A DNA stretch of 7,513 bases from DASSKW01 sp035690065 (GTDB taxonomy: Bacteria > Pseudomonadota > Gammaproteobacteria > Natronospirales > REEB76). Positions 1 through 6,426 of this stretch are shown here, one piece after another. Every line of letters begins with the position of its first letter. The stretch's first letter is position 1. The position numbers and the translations under genes are program-made. Location: NCBI GenBank assembly GCA_035690065.1, contig DASSKW010000070.1:1-7513 (forward strand). The letters are read 5' to 3'. A model generated the notes under the pieces. The model made no database searches. It was given only the letters and a program-made list of their open reading frames with translations, and had not been told where the DNA came from.

Positions 1-154
1 CGACAAGCAGACCATGCAACGCAGGTTTCAGCGTCCTGCCAGCCTCGGGCAAGAGGATCAACCGGTGAACGTCAAGCCGGATCAACCTTGTCCCTGTGGG
101 AGCGGCAGGCTGTTCCGCGATTGCCACGGTGCTGCAGGGAAAAATCAGGCCTGA
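1..154 (+). CDS. C-terminal fragment of a SEC-C motif (zinc-binding) protein
   Basis: The reading frame is open from the left edge (first full codon at base 2) to TGA at 152-154, giving about 50 residues. Near the end lies CPCGSGRLFRDCHG (from about base 89), which fits the SEC-C motif C-x-C-x8-C-H. In this family the three Cys and one His bind one zinc ion. In SecA the motif sits at the extreme C terminus and contacts SecB and the ribosome; other proteins carry it as a terminal tag. The preceding residues (QRPASLGQEDQPVNVKPD) do not resemble the SecA tail I know, and secA is not usually beside queG, so I do not name the gene. In E. coli the neighbour beyond queG is orn; this is something else. 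The end overlaps the convergent queG end by 10 bp. The frame and motif are clear; the function of the whole protein cannot be read here. Confidence 0.72.
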   Translation, partial: DKQTMQRRFQRPASLGQEDQPVNVKPDQPCPCGSGRLFRDCHGAAGKNQA

Positions 155-1227
155 GCGTTTCTGCCGTGCTGCATGAGTGCCCATTCCACGTGTTCGCGTA
201 CCAGTGCCGAAGGATAATCCGCTCTCGCTTGCAGTGAGGCGATAATTCCATGTGAGGTCGGCGCATTGCCGAGCGCTACCGCCAGATTGCGCAGCCAGAG
301 CTCATAAGTGATGCGGCGCAGTGCCGAACCCTCGGTACGCTGCTGGAATTCTGCCTCGGTCCAGTTGAACAGATCCACCAGCATCGCATCGTCCAGATCA
401 TGGCGCGGCGCGAAGTCTGGTTCTGCAGCAATCTTCGCGAACTTGTTCCAGGGGCAGAATAGCTGGCAGTCGTCGCAGCCGAATACACGGTTACCGATGG
501 GTTTGCGCAATTCGACCGGGATCGAACCCTTGTATTCGATGGTCAGGTAGGAGATGCAACGCCGCGCATCGAGCTGATAAGGCGCGACGATCGCCTGGGT
601 CGGGCATACATCCATGCACGCATGGCACGTTCCGCAGTGCTCGGTCGCGGGTGTATCAACCGGCAACGGCAGGTCGGTATAGAGTTCGCCCAGGTTGAAC
701 CATGAGCCGGCTTCCCGATTGATCAGCAGGGTGTGTTTGCCGATCCAGCCCAGGCCTGCGTCGCGCGCGAGGGCTTTCTCCAGCACCGGACCGCTGTCGG
801 TGAAAGCGCGATAGCCGAACGAGCCAATCTCGTCCTCGATGCGATCCGCCAGTCGCTGCAGGCGCGGGCGCAACAGTTTGTGATAATCGCGCCCCAGCGC
901 ATAGCGGGCGAGATAAGCACGCTCGCCGTCTGCCAGCAATCCGGTCGCTGGCCGGCTCTGCGTCGGCCAATATTCCATCCGCACCGAGATGACCCGCAGT
1001 GTGCCGGGTACCAGTTCAGACGGCCGGCTGCGTCGAGTGCCGTGCTGTTGCATGTATCCCATCTCGCCATGTCGCTGTTGCGCCAGCCATTTCAACAGGT
1101 GCTGTTCGTCCTCGGGCAAGGCGACGCCGCTGATGCCGGTCTGCTGGAAGCCCAGTTCCAGGCTCCATTGTTTGATGCGGGCAGCCAGTTCCGCGGGGTC
1201 TGGCAATTTCGACGTGGGGTGCGGCAT
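145..1227 (-). CDS. queG: Epoxyqueuosine reductase QueG
   Basis: QueG is a cytoplasmic iron-sulfur and cobalamin enzyme that reduces epoxyqueuosine to queuosine at wobble position 34 of tRNAs for Asp, Asn, His and Tyr, the last step of queuosine synthesis. The 360-residue product matches E. coli QueG along its length (379 residues there). The N-terminal part (about 15-190) includes LPGTLR-like VPGTLRVISVRM at 73-84, RYALGRDYHKLLR at 108-120 and TDSGPVLEK at 143-151, whose Asp144 corresponds to the catalytic acid. Two 4Fe-4S sites follow: Cys198, 201, 204 and 208, with Cys224; and Cys251, 254 and 258 in GCDDCQLFCPWN. A HEAT-like C-terminal region contains WLRNLAVALGNAP (311-323). ATG at 1227 fits the family N terminus, but no Shine-Dalgarno lies close to it. 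The gene is divergent from nnr across 20 bp and converges on the SEC-C gene. Confidence 0.97.
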   Translation of the reverse strand: MPHPTSKLPDPAELAARIKQWSLELGFQQTGISGVALPEDEQHLLKWLAQQRHGEMGYMQQHGTRRSRPSELVPGTLRVISVRMEYWPTQSRPATGLLADGERAYLARYALGRDYHKLLRPRLQRLADRIEDEIGSFGYRAFTDSGPVLEKALARDAGLGWIGKHTLLINREAGSWFNLGELYTDLPLPVDTPATEHCGTCHACMDVCPTQAIVAPYQLDARRCISYLTIEYKGSIPVELRKPIGNRVFGCDDCQLFCPWNKFAKIAAEPDFAPRHDLDDAMLVDLFNWTEAEFQQRTEGSALRRITYELWLRNLAVALGNAPTSHGIIASLQARADYPSALVREHVEWALMQHGRNAQA

Positions 1228-1247
1228 GGTGCTGTATATAATGCCTC
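1228..1247. promoter_or_regulatory. 20-bp divergent promoter region between queG and nnr
   Basis: The whole gap between the divergent start codons is 20 bp. On the plus strand it holds a perfect -10 hexamer TATAAT at 1237-1242, ending 5 nt before the nnr ATG. The overlapping TATATA at 1235-1240 reads the same on the minus strand and ends 7 nt before the queG ATG. I see no convincing -35 hexamer at the right distance on either strand, since that DNA is coding, and no Shine-Dalgarno before either gene. The inference is a single AT-rich core that could drive both directions with start points at or near the start codons. The nnr -10 is the better of the two; the queG one is weak. Confidence 0.5.
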
Positions 1248-2723
1248 ATGGCCGCCTTCCCCGAGAGACTTTATTCCACCGCGCAAGTGCGTGAGCTGGA
1301 ACAGATCGCGATTCGTCAGCACGGCGTATCCGAATCCGTGCTGATGCAGCGCGCAGGAGGTGCGGCCTGGCAAATACTGCGACAGCGCTGGCCTGATGGG
1401 CAACGGATTCTGGTGCTGGCTGGTAGCGGCAACAATGCAGGCGATGGCTATGTGCTGGCCCAGCATGCACATGCCGCCGGATGTCAGGTGTCCGTGCTCA
1501 ATGCGGCGGATACTTCTCGTTTCAAGGGTGCCGCAGCCGGAGCGCGTGATCTCTATCTGCAAAAGGGTGGCAGGGAGCAGGCATTCAGCGGTGAGTTACC
1601 CGAGACGGCAGATGTACTGGTAGATGCTTTATTGGGCACTGGGCTTGATCGGGTACTCACAGGCGCAATGCTTGCTGCAGTCGAATGCCTGAACCGTTCG
1701 GATCATCCGGTATTGTCACTCGACATCCCGTCCGGATTACACGCTGATACCGGCGCGCTCATGGGAGCGGCCGTCGATGCAGATGCCACCGTCACCTTCA
1801 TCGCACTCAAACCGGGATTGCTGACCGGCGCCGGGCCACGCTGTTGTGGCGAATTGTCGTTCAGCGCACTGGAGATACCTGTGGAGTGGAGCGCCGGCTT
1901 GTCACCACAAGTGCGGCGCCTGCTGCCTGCCGATGCGAAACTGCCGAGACGGATACGCGACGCACACAAGGGTACTTTCGGTCATGTGCTGGTTATCGGT
2001 GGCGATCATGGCATGGGTGGCGCAGTCCGGCTGACGGCGGAAGCCGCTCTGCGCAGCGGCGCGGGACTTGTCAGTGTCGCGACCCGTGCAACGCATGTAC
2101 CCGCATTACTCACAGGGCTGCCGGAGGTCATGGTGCATGCGGTGGAAACCGGACGCGATCTTGATGCCTTGCTGGAACGTGCCAGCGTAGTGGCAATCGG
2201 TCCGGGCCTGGGGCATGGCGAATGGGGGCAGGGATTGTTCAAGCAAGCGCTGACGACCCGATTGCCACTGATACTCGATGCGGACGCACTCAATCTGCTA
2301 GCGCATTCTCCCACGCGACGCGATGACTGGGTGCTTACGCCGCACCCGGGTGAAGCAGCACGCCTGCTGGAGACGGAAGCTGCACACGTTCAGGCCGACC
2401 GGTTTCTGGCATTGCAGCAGTTACTTGATCGTTATGGCGGTACGGTCGTGCTTAAAGGTGCGGGCAGTCTGGTCGGGACGACTGGCGAACTGACAACGGT
2501 CTGCACGCAGGGTAATCCGGGCATGGCGGCACCCGGTATGGGAGATGCGCTGACTGGCATCGTCGCGGCCCTGCGAGCGCAAGGGTTAATGCCTTTTCGC
2601 GCGGCCTGTGCAGGGGTTTACCTGCATGCCTGTGCGGGAGATCGCGCCGCGCTGAAAGGCGAACGCGGCATGCTGGCCCGCGACCTGATCGGCGAATTGC
2701 GGGGGCTGGTGAACCTGCTATGA
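1248..2723 (+). CDS. nnr: Bifunctional NAD(P)H-hydrate repair enzyme Nnr (epimerase and dehydratase)
   Basis: Nnr (YjeF) repairs hydrated NADH and NADPH: the N-terminal domain interconverts the R and S epimers, and the C-terminal domain dehydrates the S form using ADP (or ATP). The 491 residues show both domains. The YjeF_N epimerase occupies about 1-220, with the nucleotide loop GSGNNAGDGY at 59-68, VDALLGTGL at 125-133 and DIPSG at 159-163. The ribokinase-like dehydratase spans about 235-491, with HKGTFGHVLVIGG from 240, GPGLG at 318-322, TPHPGE at 364-369 and the NPGMAAPGMGD segment at 423-433, whose Asp433 is the expected catalytic residue. AAP replaces the more usual ASG/ATG-type residues in that loop, which looks harmless. 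ATG at 1248 fits the family start; there is no Shine-Dalgarno before it and no other good start nearby. It is the first gene of the plus-strand operon and overlaps tsaE by 4 bp. Confidence 0.97.
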   Translation: MAAFPERLYSTAQVRELEQIAIRQHGVSESVLMQRAGGAAWQILRQRWPDGQRILVLAGSGNNAGDGYVLAQHAHAAGCQVSVLNAADTSRFKGAAAGARDLYLQKGGREQAFSGELPETADVLVDALLGTGLDRVLTGAMLAAVECLNRSDHPVLSLDIPSGLHADTGALMGAAVDADATVTFIALKPGLLTGAGPRCCGELSFSALEIPVEWSAGLSPQVRRLLPADAKLPRRIRDAHKGTFGHVLVIGGDHGMGGAVRLTAEAALRSGAGLVSVATRATHVPALLTGLPEVMVHAVETGRDLDALLERASVVAIGPGLGHGEWGQGLFKQALTTRLPLILDADALNLLAHSPTRRDDWVLTPHPGEAARLLETEAAHVQADRFLALQQLLDRYGGTVVLKGAGSLVGTTGELTTVCTQGNPGMAAPGMGDALTGIVAALRAQGLMPFRAACAGVYLHACAGDRAALKGERGMLARDLIGELRGLVNLL

Positions 2724-3217
2724 CCCGGATATATGCGGCAGACGTGGCGGCCATGGAAGCGTTGGGTGCGGCCCTCGCCGATGCCTTGAAACAGACTGGC
2801 GCGGTCGTGTATCTGCGTGGTGAGCTGGGCGCCGGCAAGACCACGCTGGTCCGTGGCGTCGCGCGCGGCATGGGCATCCTGGGACGCGTGCGGAGCCCCA
2901 CCTATACCCTGGTGGAAGGCTATGACTTGCCGGATGGCATGCTGTATCACCTGGACCTGTATCGCCTCTCCGGCACCGGCGAGCTTGAGTTTCTGGGTAT
3001 CCGTGAGCTGGCAGCACCGGGCAACCGGGTATTCATCGAGTGGCCGGAGCGGGTCGCGGAGGGGGCCCTGCCAGCGGCCGATCTGATTCTTGGGCTCGAA
3101 ACCACGGGCGAAGGGCGGACCGTCATCCTCGAACCCAGGACCGGTTTGGGGCAGAAGCTGGCAGCCGATTGGCAGTCCGGGTGGGCCGGAAATCCTCATT
3201 CGATGACTGAGCCTTGA
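2720..3217 (+). CDS. tsaE: tRNA threonylcarbamoyladenosine synthesis ATPase TsaE
   Basis: TsaE (YjeE) is the small P-loop ATPase that works with TsaB and TsaD to make t6A at position 37 of ANN-decoding tRNAs. The 165-residue product has Walker A GELGAGKTT at 34-42, SPTYTLVE at 59-66 (switch region), YHLDLYRL at 76-83 and IEWPER at 106-111 with the conserved Trp108. It aligns with E. coli YjeE through about residue 140; the C-terminal tail (about 140-165) is less conserved. The ATG overlaps the nnr TGA as ATGA, so translation is probably coupled; GGTGA at 2708-2712 is a fair ribosome binding site. It is likely co-transcribed with nnr. An AT-rich gap with a new promoter follows, so amiB need not depend on this transcript. 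Confidence 0.96.
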   Translation: MTRIYAADVAAMEALGAALADALKQTGAVVYLRGELGAGKTTLVRGVARGMGILGRVRSPTYTLVEGYDLPDGMLYHLDLYRLSGTGELEFLGIRELAAPGNRVFIEWPERVAEGALPAADLILGLETTGEGRTVILEPRTGLGQKLAADWQSGWAGNPHSMTEP

Positions 3218-3247
3218 TGCCCTGCTTCTAAGCTCTCACTCTAAGAG

Positions 3248-3263
3248 AATGAGCTATCTCATT
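3248..3263. repeat. Perfect 6-bp-arm inverted repeat upstream of amiB promoter
   Basis: AATGAG and CTCATT flank a 4-nt centre (CTAT), making a 16-bp dyad. It ends 20 bp before the -35 hexamer of the amiB promoter. Its size and place would suit a dimeric regulator's operator; as RNA it would be only a weak hairpin. The pairing is seen directly; the regulatory role is inference. Confidence 0.4.
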
Positions 3264-3282
3264 ATATCTAATAGTAAAACCC

Positions 3283-3310
3283 TTGAAAAATACTCTTGAT
3301 TGTGTATAAC
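3283..3310 (+). promoter_or_regulatory. Sigma70-type promoter for amiB (TTGAAA, 16 bp, TATAAC)
   Basis: A -35 hexamer TTGAAA at 3283-3288 and a -10 hexamer TATAAC at 3305-3310 are separated by 16 bp, each one mismatch or so from consensus. The predicted transcription start is near 3317, giving a leader of about 25 nt before the ATG at 3342. This would allow amiB, and probably mutL-miaA, to be transcribed independently of nnr-tsaE. Confidence 0.65.
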
Positions 3311-3341
3311 TACACTCAGGCTTTTATCGGATTTCAGGAGC

Positions 3342-4580
3342 ATGAGGGCAGTTTTCGCAATTCTCCTGTGGTGTCCGTCGCTGTGCTTTGCCGCTAACAC
3401 GCAAGTACAGGCTGCGCGCGTTACCGGTACGGACGGTCATACCGTGGTCAGTTTTGCGCTCAGTGCGCCAGCCGAGCATTCCCTGTTCACGCTCAGCAAC
3501 CCCGATCGCATCGTCATCGACCTGGATCATGCTCAACTGGAGCCGGCAACTCTTGATGCCAGTGGCGGATTGGTAGAGCGTATCCGGAGTGCCCCGCACG
3601 GCAAGGATGGCCTGCGAATCGTGCTGGACCTGCACCAGAAAGCGACCCCGCGCACCTTCCTGCGGAACGGCGGTGGCGGCGAAGAATTGGTGGTGGATCT
3701 TTATCCGCAGGGCCAGGCCGCTGAAACCCCTTCGCAACCCGTGAAAGTAGCCCGCTCGCAGCCCGTTACCAACGGTCCCGGGCGTGACATCGTGGTGGCA
3801 GTTGATGCCGGCCACGGTGGCATCGATTCCGGCGCGCGTGGTTACCACGGGCTGCTGGAAAAGAACATCACCTTGAAGATCGCCCGCAAACTGGCGGCGT
3901 TAATAAACAAGCAGCCTGGTTTCAAGGCGGTACTGACCCGCGACGGTGATTATTACCTCAAGTTGCGTGAGCGCATTGACCGCGCGCGCGCCGCGCATGC
4001 CGATATCTTCGTTTCCATCCACTGCGATGCGTCGCGCGACCATCATGCTGATGGCGCCACGGTGTATGCACTGTCCGAACATGGGGCCAGTAGTGAGCAC
4101 GCACGCTGGATCGCGGACCGTGAAAATGATGCCGATCTGATCGGGGGGGTATCCCTGTCGGACAAGACCAATATGCTGGCATCGGTGTTGCTGGATCTTT
4201 CCCAGACTGCAACTATCAGCGCCAGTCTGGATGTAGGCGGGCGCGTGGCCCAGGATCTTGCCAAGCTGGGGCCGATGCACCGGCATGATGTGCAGCAGGC
4301 AGCATTCGTGGTACTCAAATCGCCGGATATCCCTTCCATCCTGGTGGAGACCGATTACATCACCAACCCACGTGAAGCGCGCCAGTTGGACAGTTCCACT
4401 TATCAGGGACGGATCGCCGGCGCGATCGTGGGTGGCCTGGTGAAATATTTCAATCAATATCCGCCCGTCGGTACCGAGCTCGCGCTGGCCAAGGCCCGAC
4501 GCGATCAGGGGCATGACGCTACTTATGTAGCAGACACGGCCGTGGCCTATGGAGCCGTCGCTGGCAGCGGCAGCCGCTGA
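3342..4580 (+). CDS. amiB: Periplasmic N-acetylmuramoyl-L-alanine amidase (AmiB/AmiC type)
   Basis: This zinc amidase cleaves the amide bond between N-acetylmuramic acid and the stem peptide in septal peptidoglycan during daughter-cell separation, and is normally switched on by EnvC/NlpD-type activators. From ATG 3342 it has 412 residues. A Sec signal peptide covers about 1-17 or 18 (hydrophobic AVFAILLWCPSL, cleavage near CFA-AN). An AMIN domain, which targets the septum, spans about 20-122. A linker at about 123-147 leads to the Amidase_3 domain, about 148-372, with zinc ligands His158 (DAGHGG), Glu173 (LLEKN) and His227 (SIHCDA), and catalytic Glu336 (VETDYITNP). Residues about 256-300 correspond to the autoinhibitory helix. 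There is no C-terminal LysM domain, only an alanine-rich tail of about 35 residues. An in-frame TTG at 3300 lies inside the promoter and was not chosen; AGGAG sits only 1 nt before the ATG, which is unusually tight. Confidence 0.93.
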   Translation: MRAVFAILLWCPSLCFAANTQVQAARVTGTDGHTVVSFALSAPAEHSLFTLSNPDRIVIDLDHAQLEPATLDASGGLVERIRSAPHGKDGLRIVLDLHQKATPRTFLRNGGGGEELVVDLYPQGQAAETPSQPVKVARSQPVTNGPGRDIVVAVDAGHGGIDSGARGYHGLLEKNITLKIARKLAALINKQPGFKAVLTRDGDYYLKLRERIDRARAAHADIFVSIHCDASRDHHADGATVYALSEHGASSEHARWIADRENDADLIGGVSLSDKTNMLASVLLDLSQTATISASLDVGGRVAQDLAKLGPMHRHDVQQAAFVVLKSPDIPSILVETDYITNPREARQLDSSTYQGRIAGAIVGGLVKYFNQYPPVGTELALAKARRDQGHDATYVADTAVAYGAVAGSGSR

Positions 4581-4649
4581 GTAATCACATCCTTTCTAAG
4601 CCGCAGACGAGCCGGTAAGCTAGACGCCCGCGTCATCACCGGTTGCGTC
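4581..4649 (+). promoter_or_regulatory. amiB-mutL gap with possible nested hairpin
   Basis: CCGGT at 4612-4616 can pair with ACCGG at 4638-4642, and inside it GACG at 4623-4626 pairs with CGTC at 4631-4634 around a 4-nt loop. The structure ends 7 nt before the mutL ATG. No T-run follows, so it is not a typical terminator. No Shine-Dalgarno is visible before mutL. The hairpin could limit or shape ribosome access; that role is inference, and the short stems could be chance in GC-rich DNA. Confidence 0.3.
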
Positions 4650-6425
4650 ATGTCCATCCGCCCGTTACCACCGCAATTGATCAACCAGATCGCCGCTGGC
4701 GAGGTGGTCGAACGCCCCGCATCGGTACTCAAGGAACTGATCGAGAACAGTCTGGATGCCGGGGCTGCGCGCATCGACGTGGATATGGAGCAGGGTGGTG
4801 TGCGTCTCTTGCGTATCCGGGATGATGGCGGCGGTATCCCGCGGGATGAACTTTCGTTGGCAGTCGCGCGGCATGCCACCAGCAAGATCGCAAGCCTCGG
4901 TGATCTGGAGAATGTCACGACGCTCGGGTTTCGCGGTGAAGCCTTGCCCAGTATCGGTTCGGTGGCGCGTCTGAGCATCACCTCGCGCACCGCCCGCGAC
5001 GAACATGGCTGGCGCATCGAGGGCGACGGTCACGGGCATTTTACTGAACCTGTTCCGGCGCCACATCCGGTTGGGACTACGCTCGAAGTACGCGACTTGT
5101 TCTTCAATACGCCGGCGCGACGTAAATTCCTGAAGAGCGAGCAGACTGAATTCTCGCATCTGGACACGGTATTACGACGCATCGCGCTGGCACGGCCGGA
5201 CGTCGAGATGCATGCGCGTCACAACGAACGCAGCATCATGGATCTGTCGCCGGCAAGCGAACAGAATCAGCGCGATCGTCGGGTCGCGGAGCTGCTGGGC
5301 AAGGAATTTCTCGCGAATGCATTGCATATCACGCATACCGTAGCGGGGCTCATCCTGCGCGGCTGGATCGCGCGTCCGACATTCTCGCGCAGCCAGACCG
5401 ATCTGCAATATTTTTATGTGAATGGCCGCATGGTCCGTGACAAGTTGCTGGCACACGCGGTCAAACTCGCGTATCACGATGTGCTGTTCCATGGCCGGCA
5501 TCCTGCTTATGTGTTGCACCTGGAACTGGATCCGGCGCGCGTGGATGTCAACGCACACCCCGCCAAATATGAAGTCCGTTTTCGCGACAGCCGGCTGGTA
5601 CACGATTATGTGTTTCGTACGGTGGAAGCGGCGTTGCGTGACACCACCCCACAGTCCATCCACGCCGAAAGCGACAGGTATGAGACCGTATCGGCTCATC
5701 CCGGGAGCGGGAACTTCCAGTCACCAACACAGCGACCGATGGCGCTGGGTGTGTCGGAACAGATCGCACGCTATTCACAATTGGGTTCCGGTGCGACACA
5801 GGTATCAGCTGGAGCTGATGCGCAAACAGGTGCGCCAGGCATGCCGCCGCTCGGATTCGCGCTGGCACAATTGCATGGCATTTATGTACTGGCTGCAGCA
5901 GCGGATGGGCTGGTGCTGGTGGATATGCATGCTGCACACGAGCGCATCACCTATGAGCGCATGAAGGCGTCACTCGCAGCAGGTCGCGTGGTCTCGCAAC
6001 CGCTGTTGGTGCCGGTCAATATCCAGGTAAGTCGTGGCGAAGCGGAACTTGCTGAAGCCGAGACCCAAGGATTGGCAGAAGTCGGTCTGGTAATCGAACG
6101 GCGTGGACCCGAAACGATATCGATCCGCGAAGTGCCGGCCCTGTTGGCGGATGAGGATCATGCGAAACTGTTGCGTGACATACTTGCCGACGTAGCCGCG
6201 CAGGGCAGTAGCCGGCGTCTTGCCGCAAGTCTGGAACATGTGATGGCGACCCGTGCCTGCCACACTTCCCTGCGCGCCCATCGTGAACTCACTCTGGTCG
6301 AGATGGATGCGCTGTTGCGTGAGATGGAACGCACGCCGCGCGCCGATCAGTGCAATCACGGGCGTCCGACCTGGACGCGCTTGAGTATGCAGGAGCTCGA
6401 CAAGTTGTTCTTGCGAGGCCGGTAA
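4650..6425 (+). CDS. mutL: DNA mismatch repair protein MutL with endonuclease motif
   Basis: MutL is the ATP-driven coordinator that links MutS-bound mismatches to strand incision and excision. The 591-residue product has the GHKL ATPase in its N-terminal third: catalytic Glu29 in KELIENSLDAG, Asp58 in RDDGGGI (57-63), ATSKI at 76-80 and GFRGEAL at 93-99; NTPARRKF begins at 153. The transducer domain runs to about 335, followed by a poorly conserved Gln/Ser/Ala-rich linker (about 335-395). The C-terminal dimer domain carries DMHA(x)2E(x)4E at 425-436, ACH at 536-538 and CNHGRP at 568-573, the metal-binding signature of MutL endonucleases. E. coli MutL lacks this and relies on MutH. The start matches the highly conserved family N terminus. 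The gene has no evident Shine-Dalgarno. It ends 1 nt before miaA, so the two are surely co-transcribed. Confidence 0.97.
   Translation: MSIRPLPPQLINQIAAGEVVERPASVLKELIENSLDAGAARIDVDMEQGGVRLLRIRDDGGGIPRDELSLAVARHATSKIASLGDLENVTTLGFRGEALPSIGSVARLSITSRTARDEHGWRIEGDGHGHFTEPVPAPHPVGTTLEVRDLFFNTPARRKFLKSEQTEFSHLDTVLRRIALARPDVEMHARHNERSIMDLSPASEQNQRDRRVAELLGKEFLANALHITHTVAGLILRGWIARPTFSRSQTDLQYFYVNGRMVRDKLLAHAVKLAYHDVLFHGRHPAYVLHLELDPARVDVNAHPAKYEVRFRDSRLVHDYVFRTVEAALRDTTPQSIHAESDRYETVSAHPGSGNFQSPTQRPMALGVSEQIARYSQLGSGATQVSAGADAQTGAPGMPPLGFALAQLHGIYVLAAAADGLVLVDMHAAHERITYERMKASLAAGRVVSQPLLVPVNIQVSRGEAELAEAETQGLAEVGLVIERRGPETISIREVPALLADEDHAKLLRDILADVAAQGSSRRLAASLEHVMATRACHTSLRAHRELTLVEMDALLREMERTPRADQCNHGRPTWTRLSMQELDKLFLRGR
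6415..6418 (+). promoter_or_regulatory. Ribosome binding site supporting the GTG start of miaA
   Basis: GAGG at 6415-6418, inside the end of mutL, lies 8 nt before GTG 6427. No ATG lies nearby in this frame upstream of the P-loop, so this site and the family N terminus together decide the GTG start. The arrangement implies translational coupling with mutL. Confidence 0.55.
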
Positions 6426-6426
6426 G

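Larger units (their letters stand above)
3218..3341 (+). other. AT-rich intergenic region before amiB
   Basis: This 124-bp gap is much richer in A and T than the genes around it, especially 3240-3310. It contains the inverted repeat at 3248-3263, the sigma70-like promoter at 3283-3310, and an AGGAG just before the amiB ATG. An imperfect inverted repeat, AGCTC at 3231-3235 with GAGCT at 3251-3255, could form a weak hairpin but has no following T-run, so I do not call it a terminator. No small gene is evident. Confidence 0.6.

Noticed and set aside
140..175. Terminator for queG on the minus strand (palindrome followed by TTTTT)
   Set aside because: The palindrome TCAGGCCTGA allows at most a 3-bp stem with a 4-nt loop, too weak for an intrinsic terminator.
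733..1344. Long plus-strand open frame (203 codons) antisense to queG
   Set aside because: It overlaps a clearly identified gene over most of its length, has no recognisable domain, and runs into the nnr start; long antisense frames are expected in GC-rich coding DNA.
3324..4514. Two long minus-strand open frames (3324-3848 and 3900-4514) antisense to amiB
   Set aside because: Both lie over well-conserved AMIN and amidase coding sequence, and their translations show no family motif.
4512..4649. Frameshifted LysM domain after the amidase domain of AmiB
   Set aside because: The other two frames meet stops quickly and none encodes a LysM-like GDTL or similar motif.
5866..5880. TGGCAC...TTGCA inside mutL resembling a sigma54 promoter
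   Set aside because: The spacing between the two elements is only 2 nt instead of about 5, and it lies inside conserved coding sequence.
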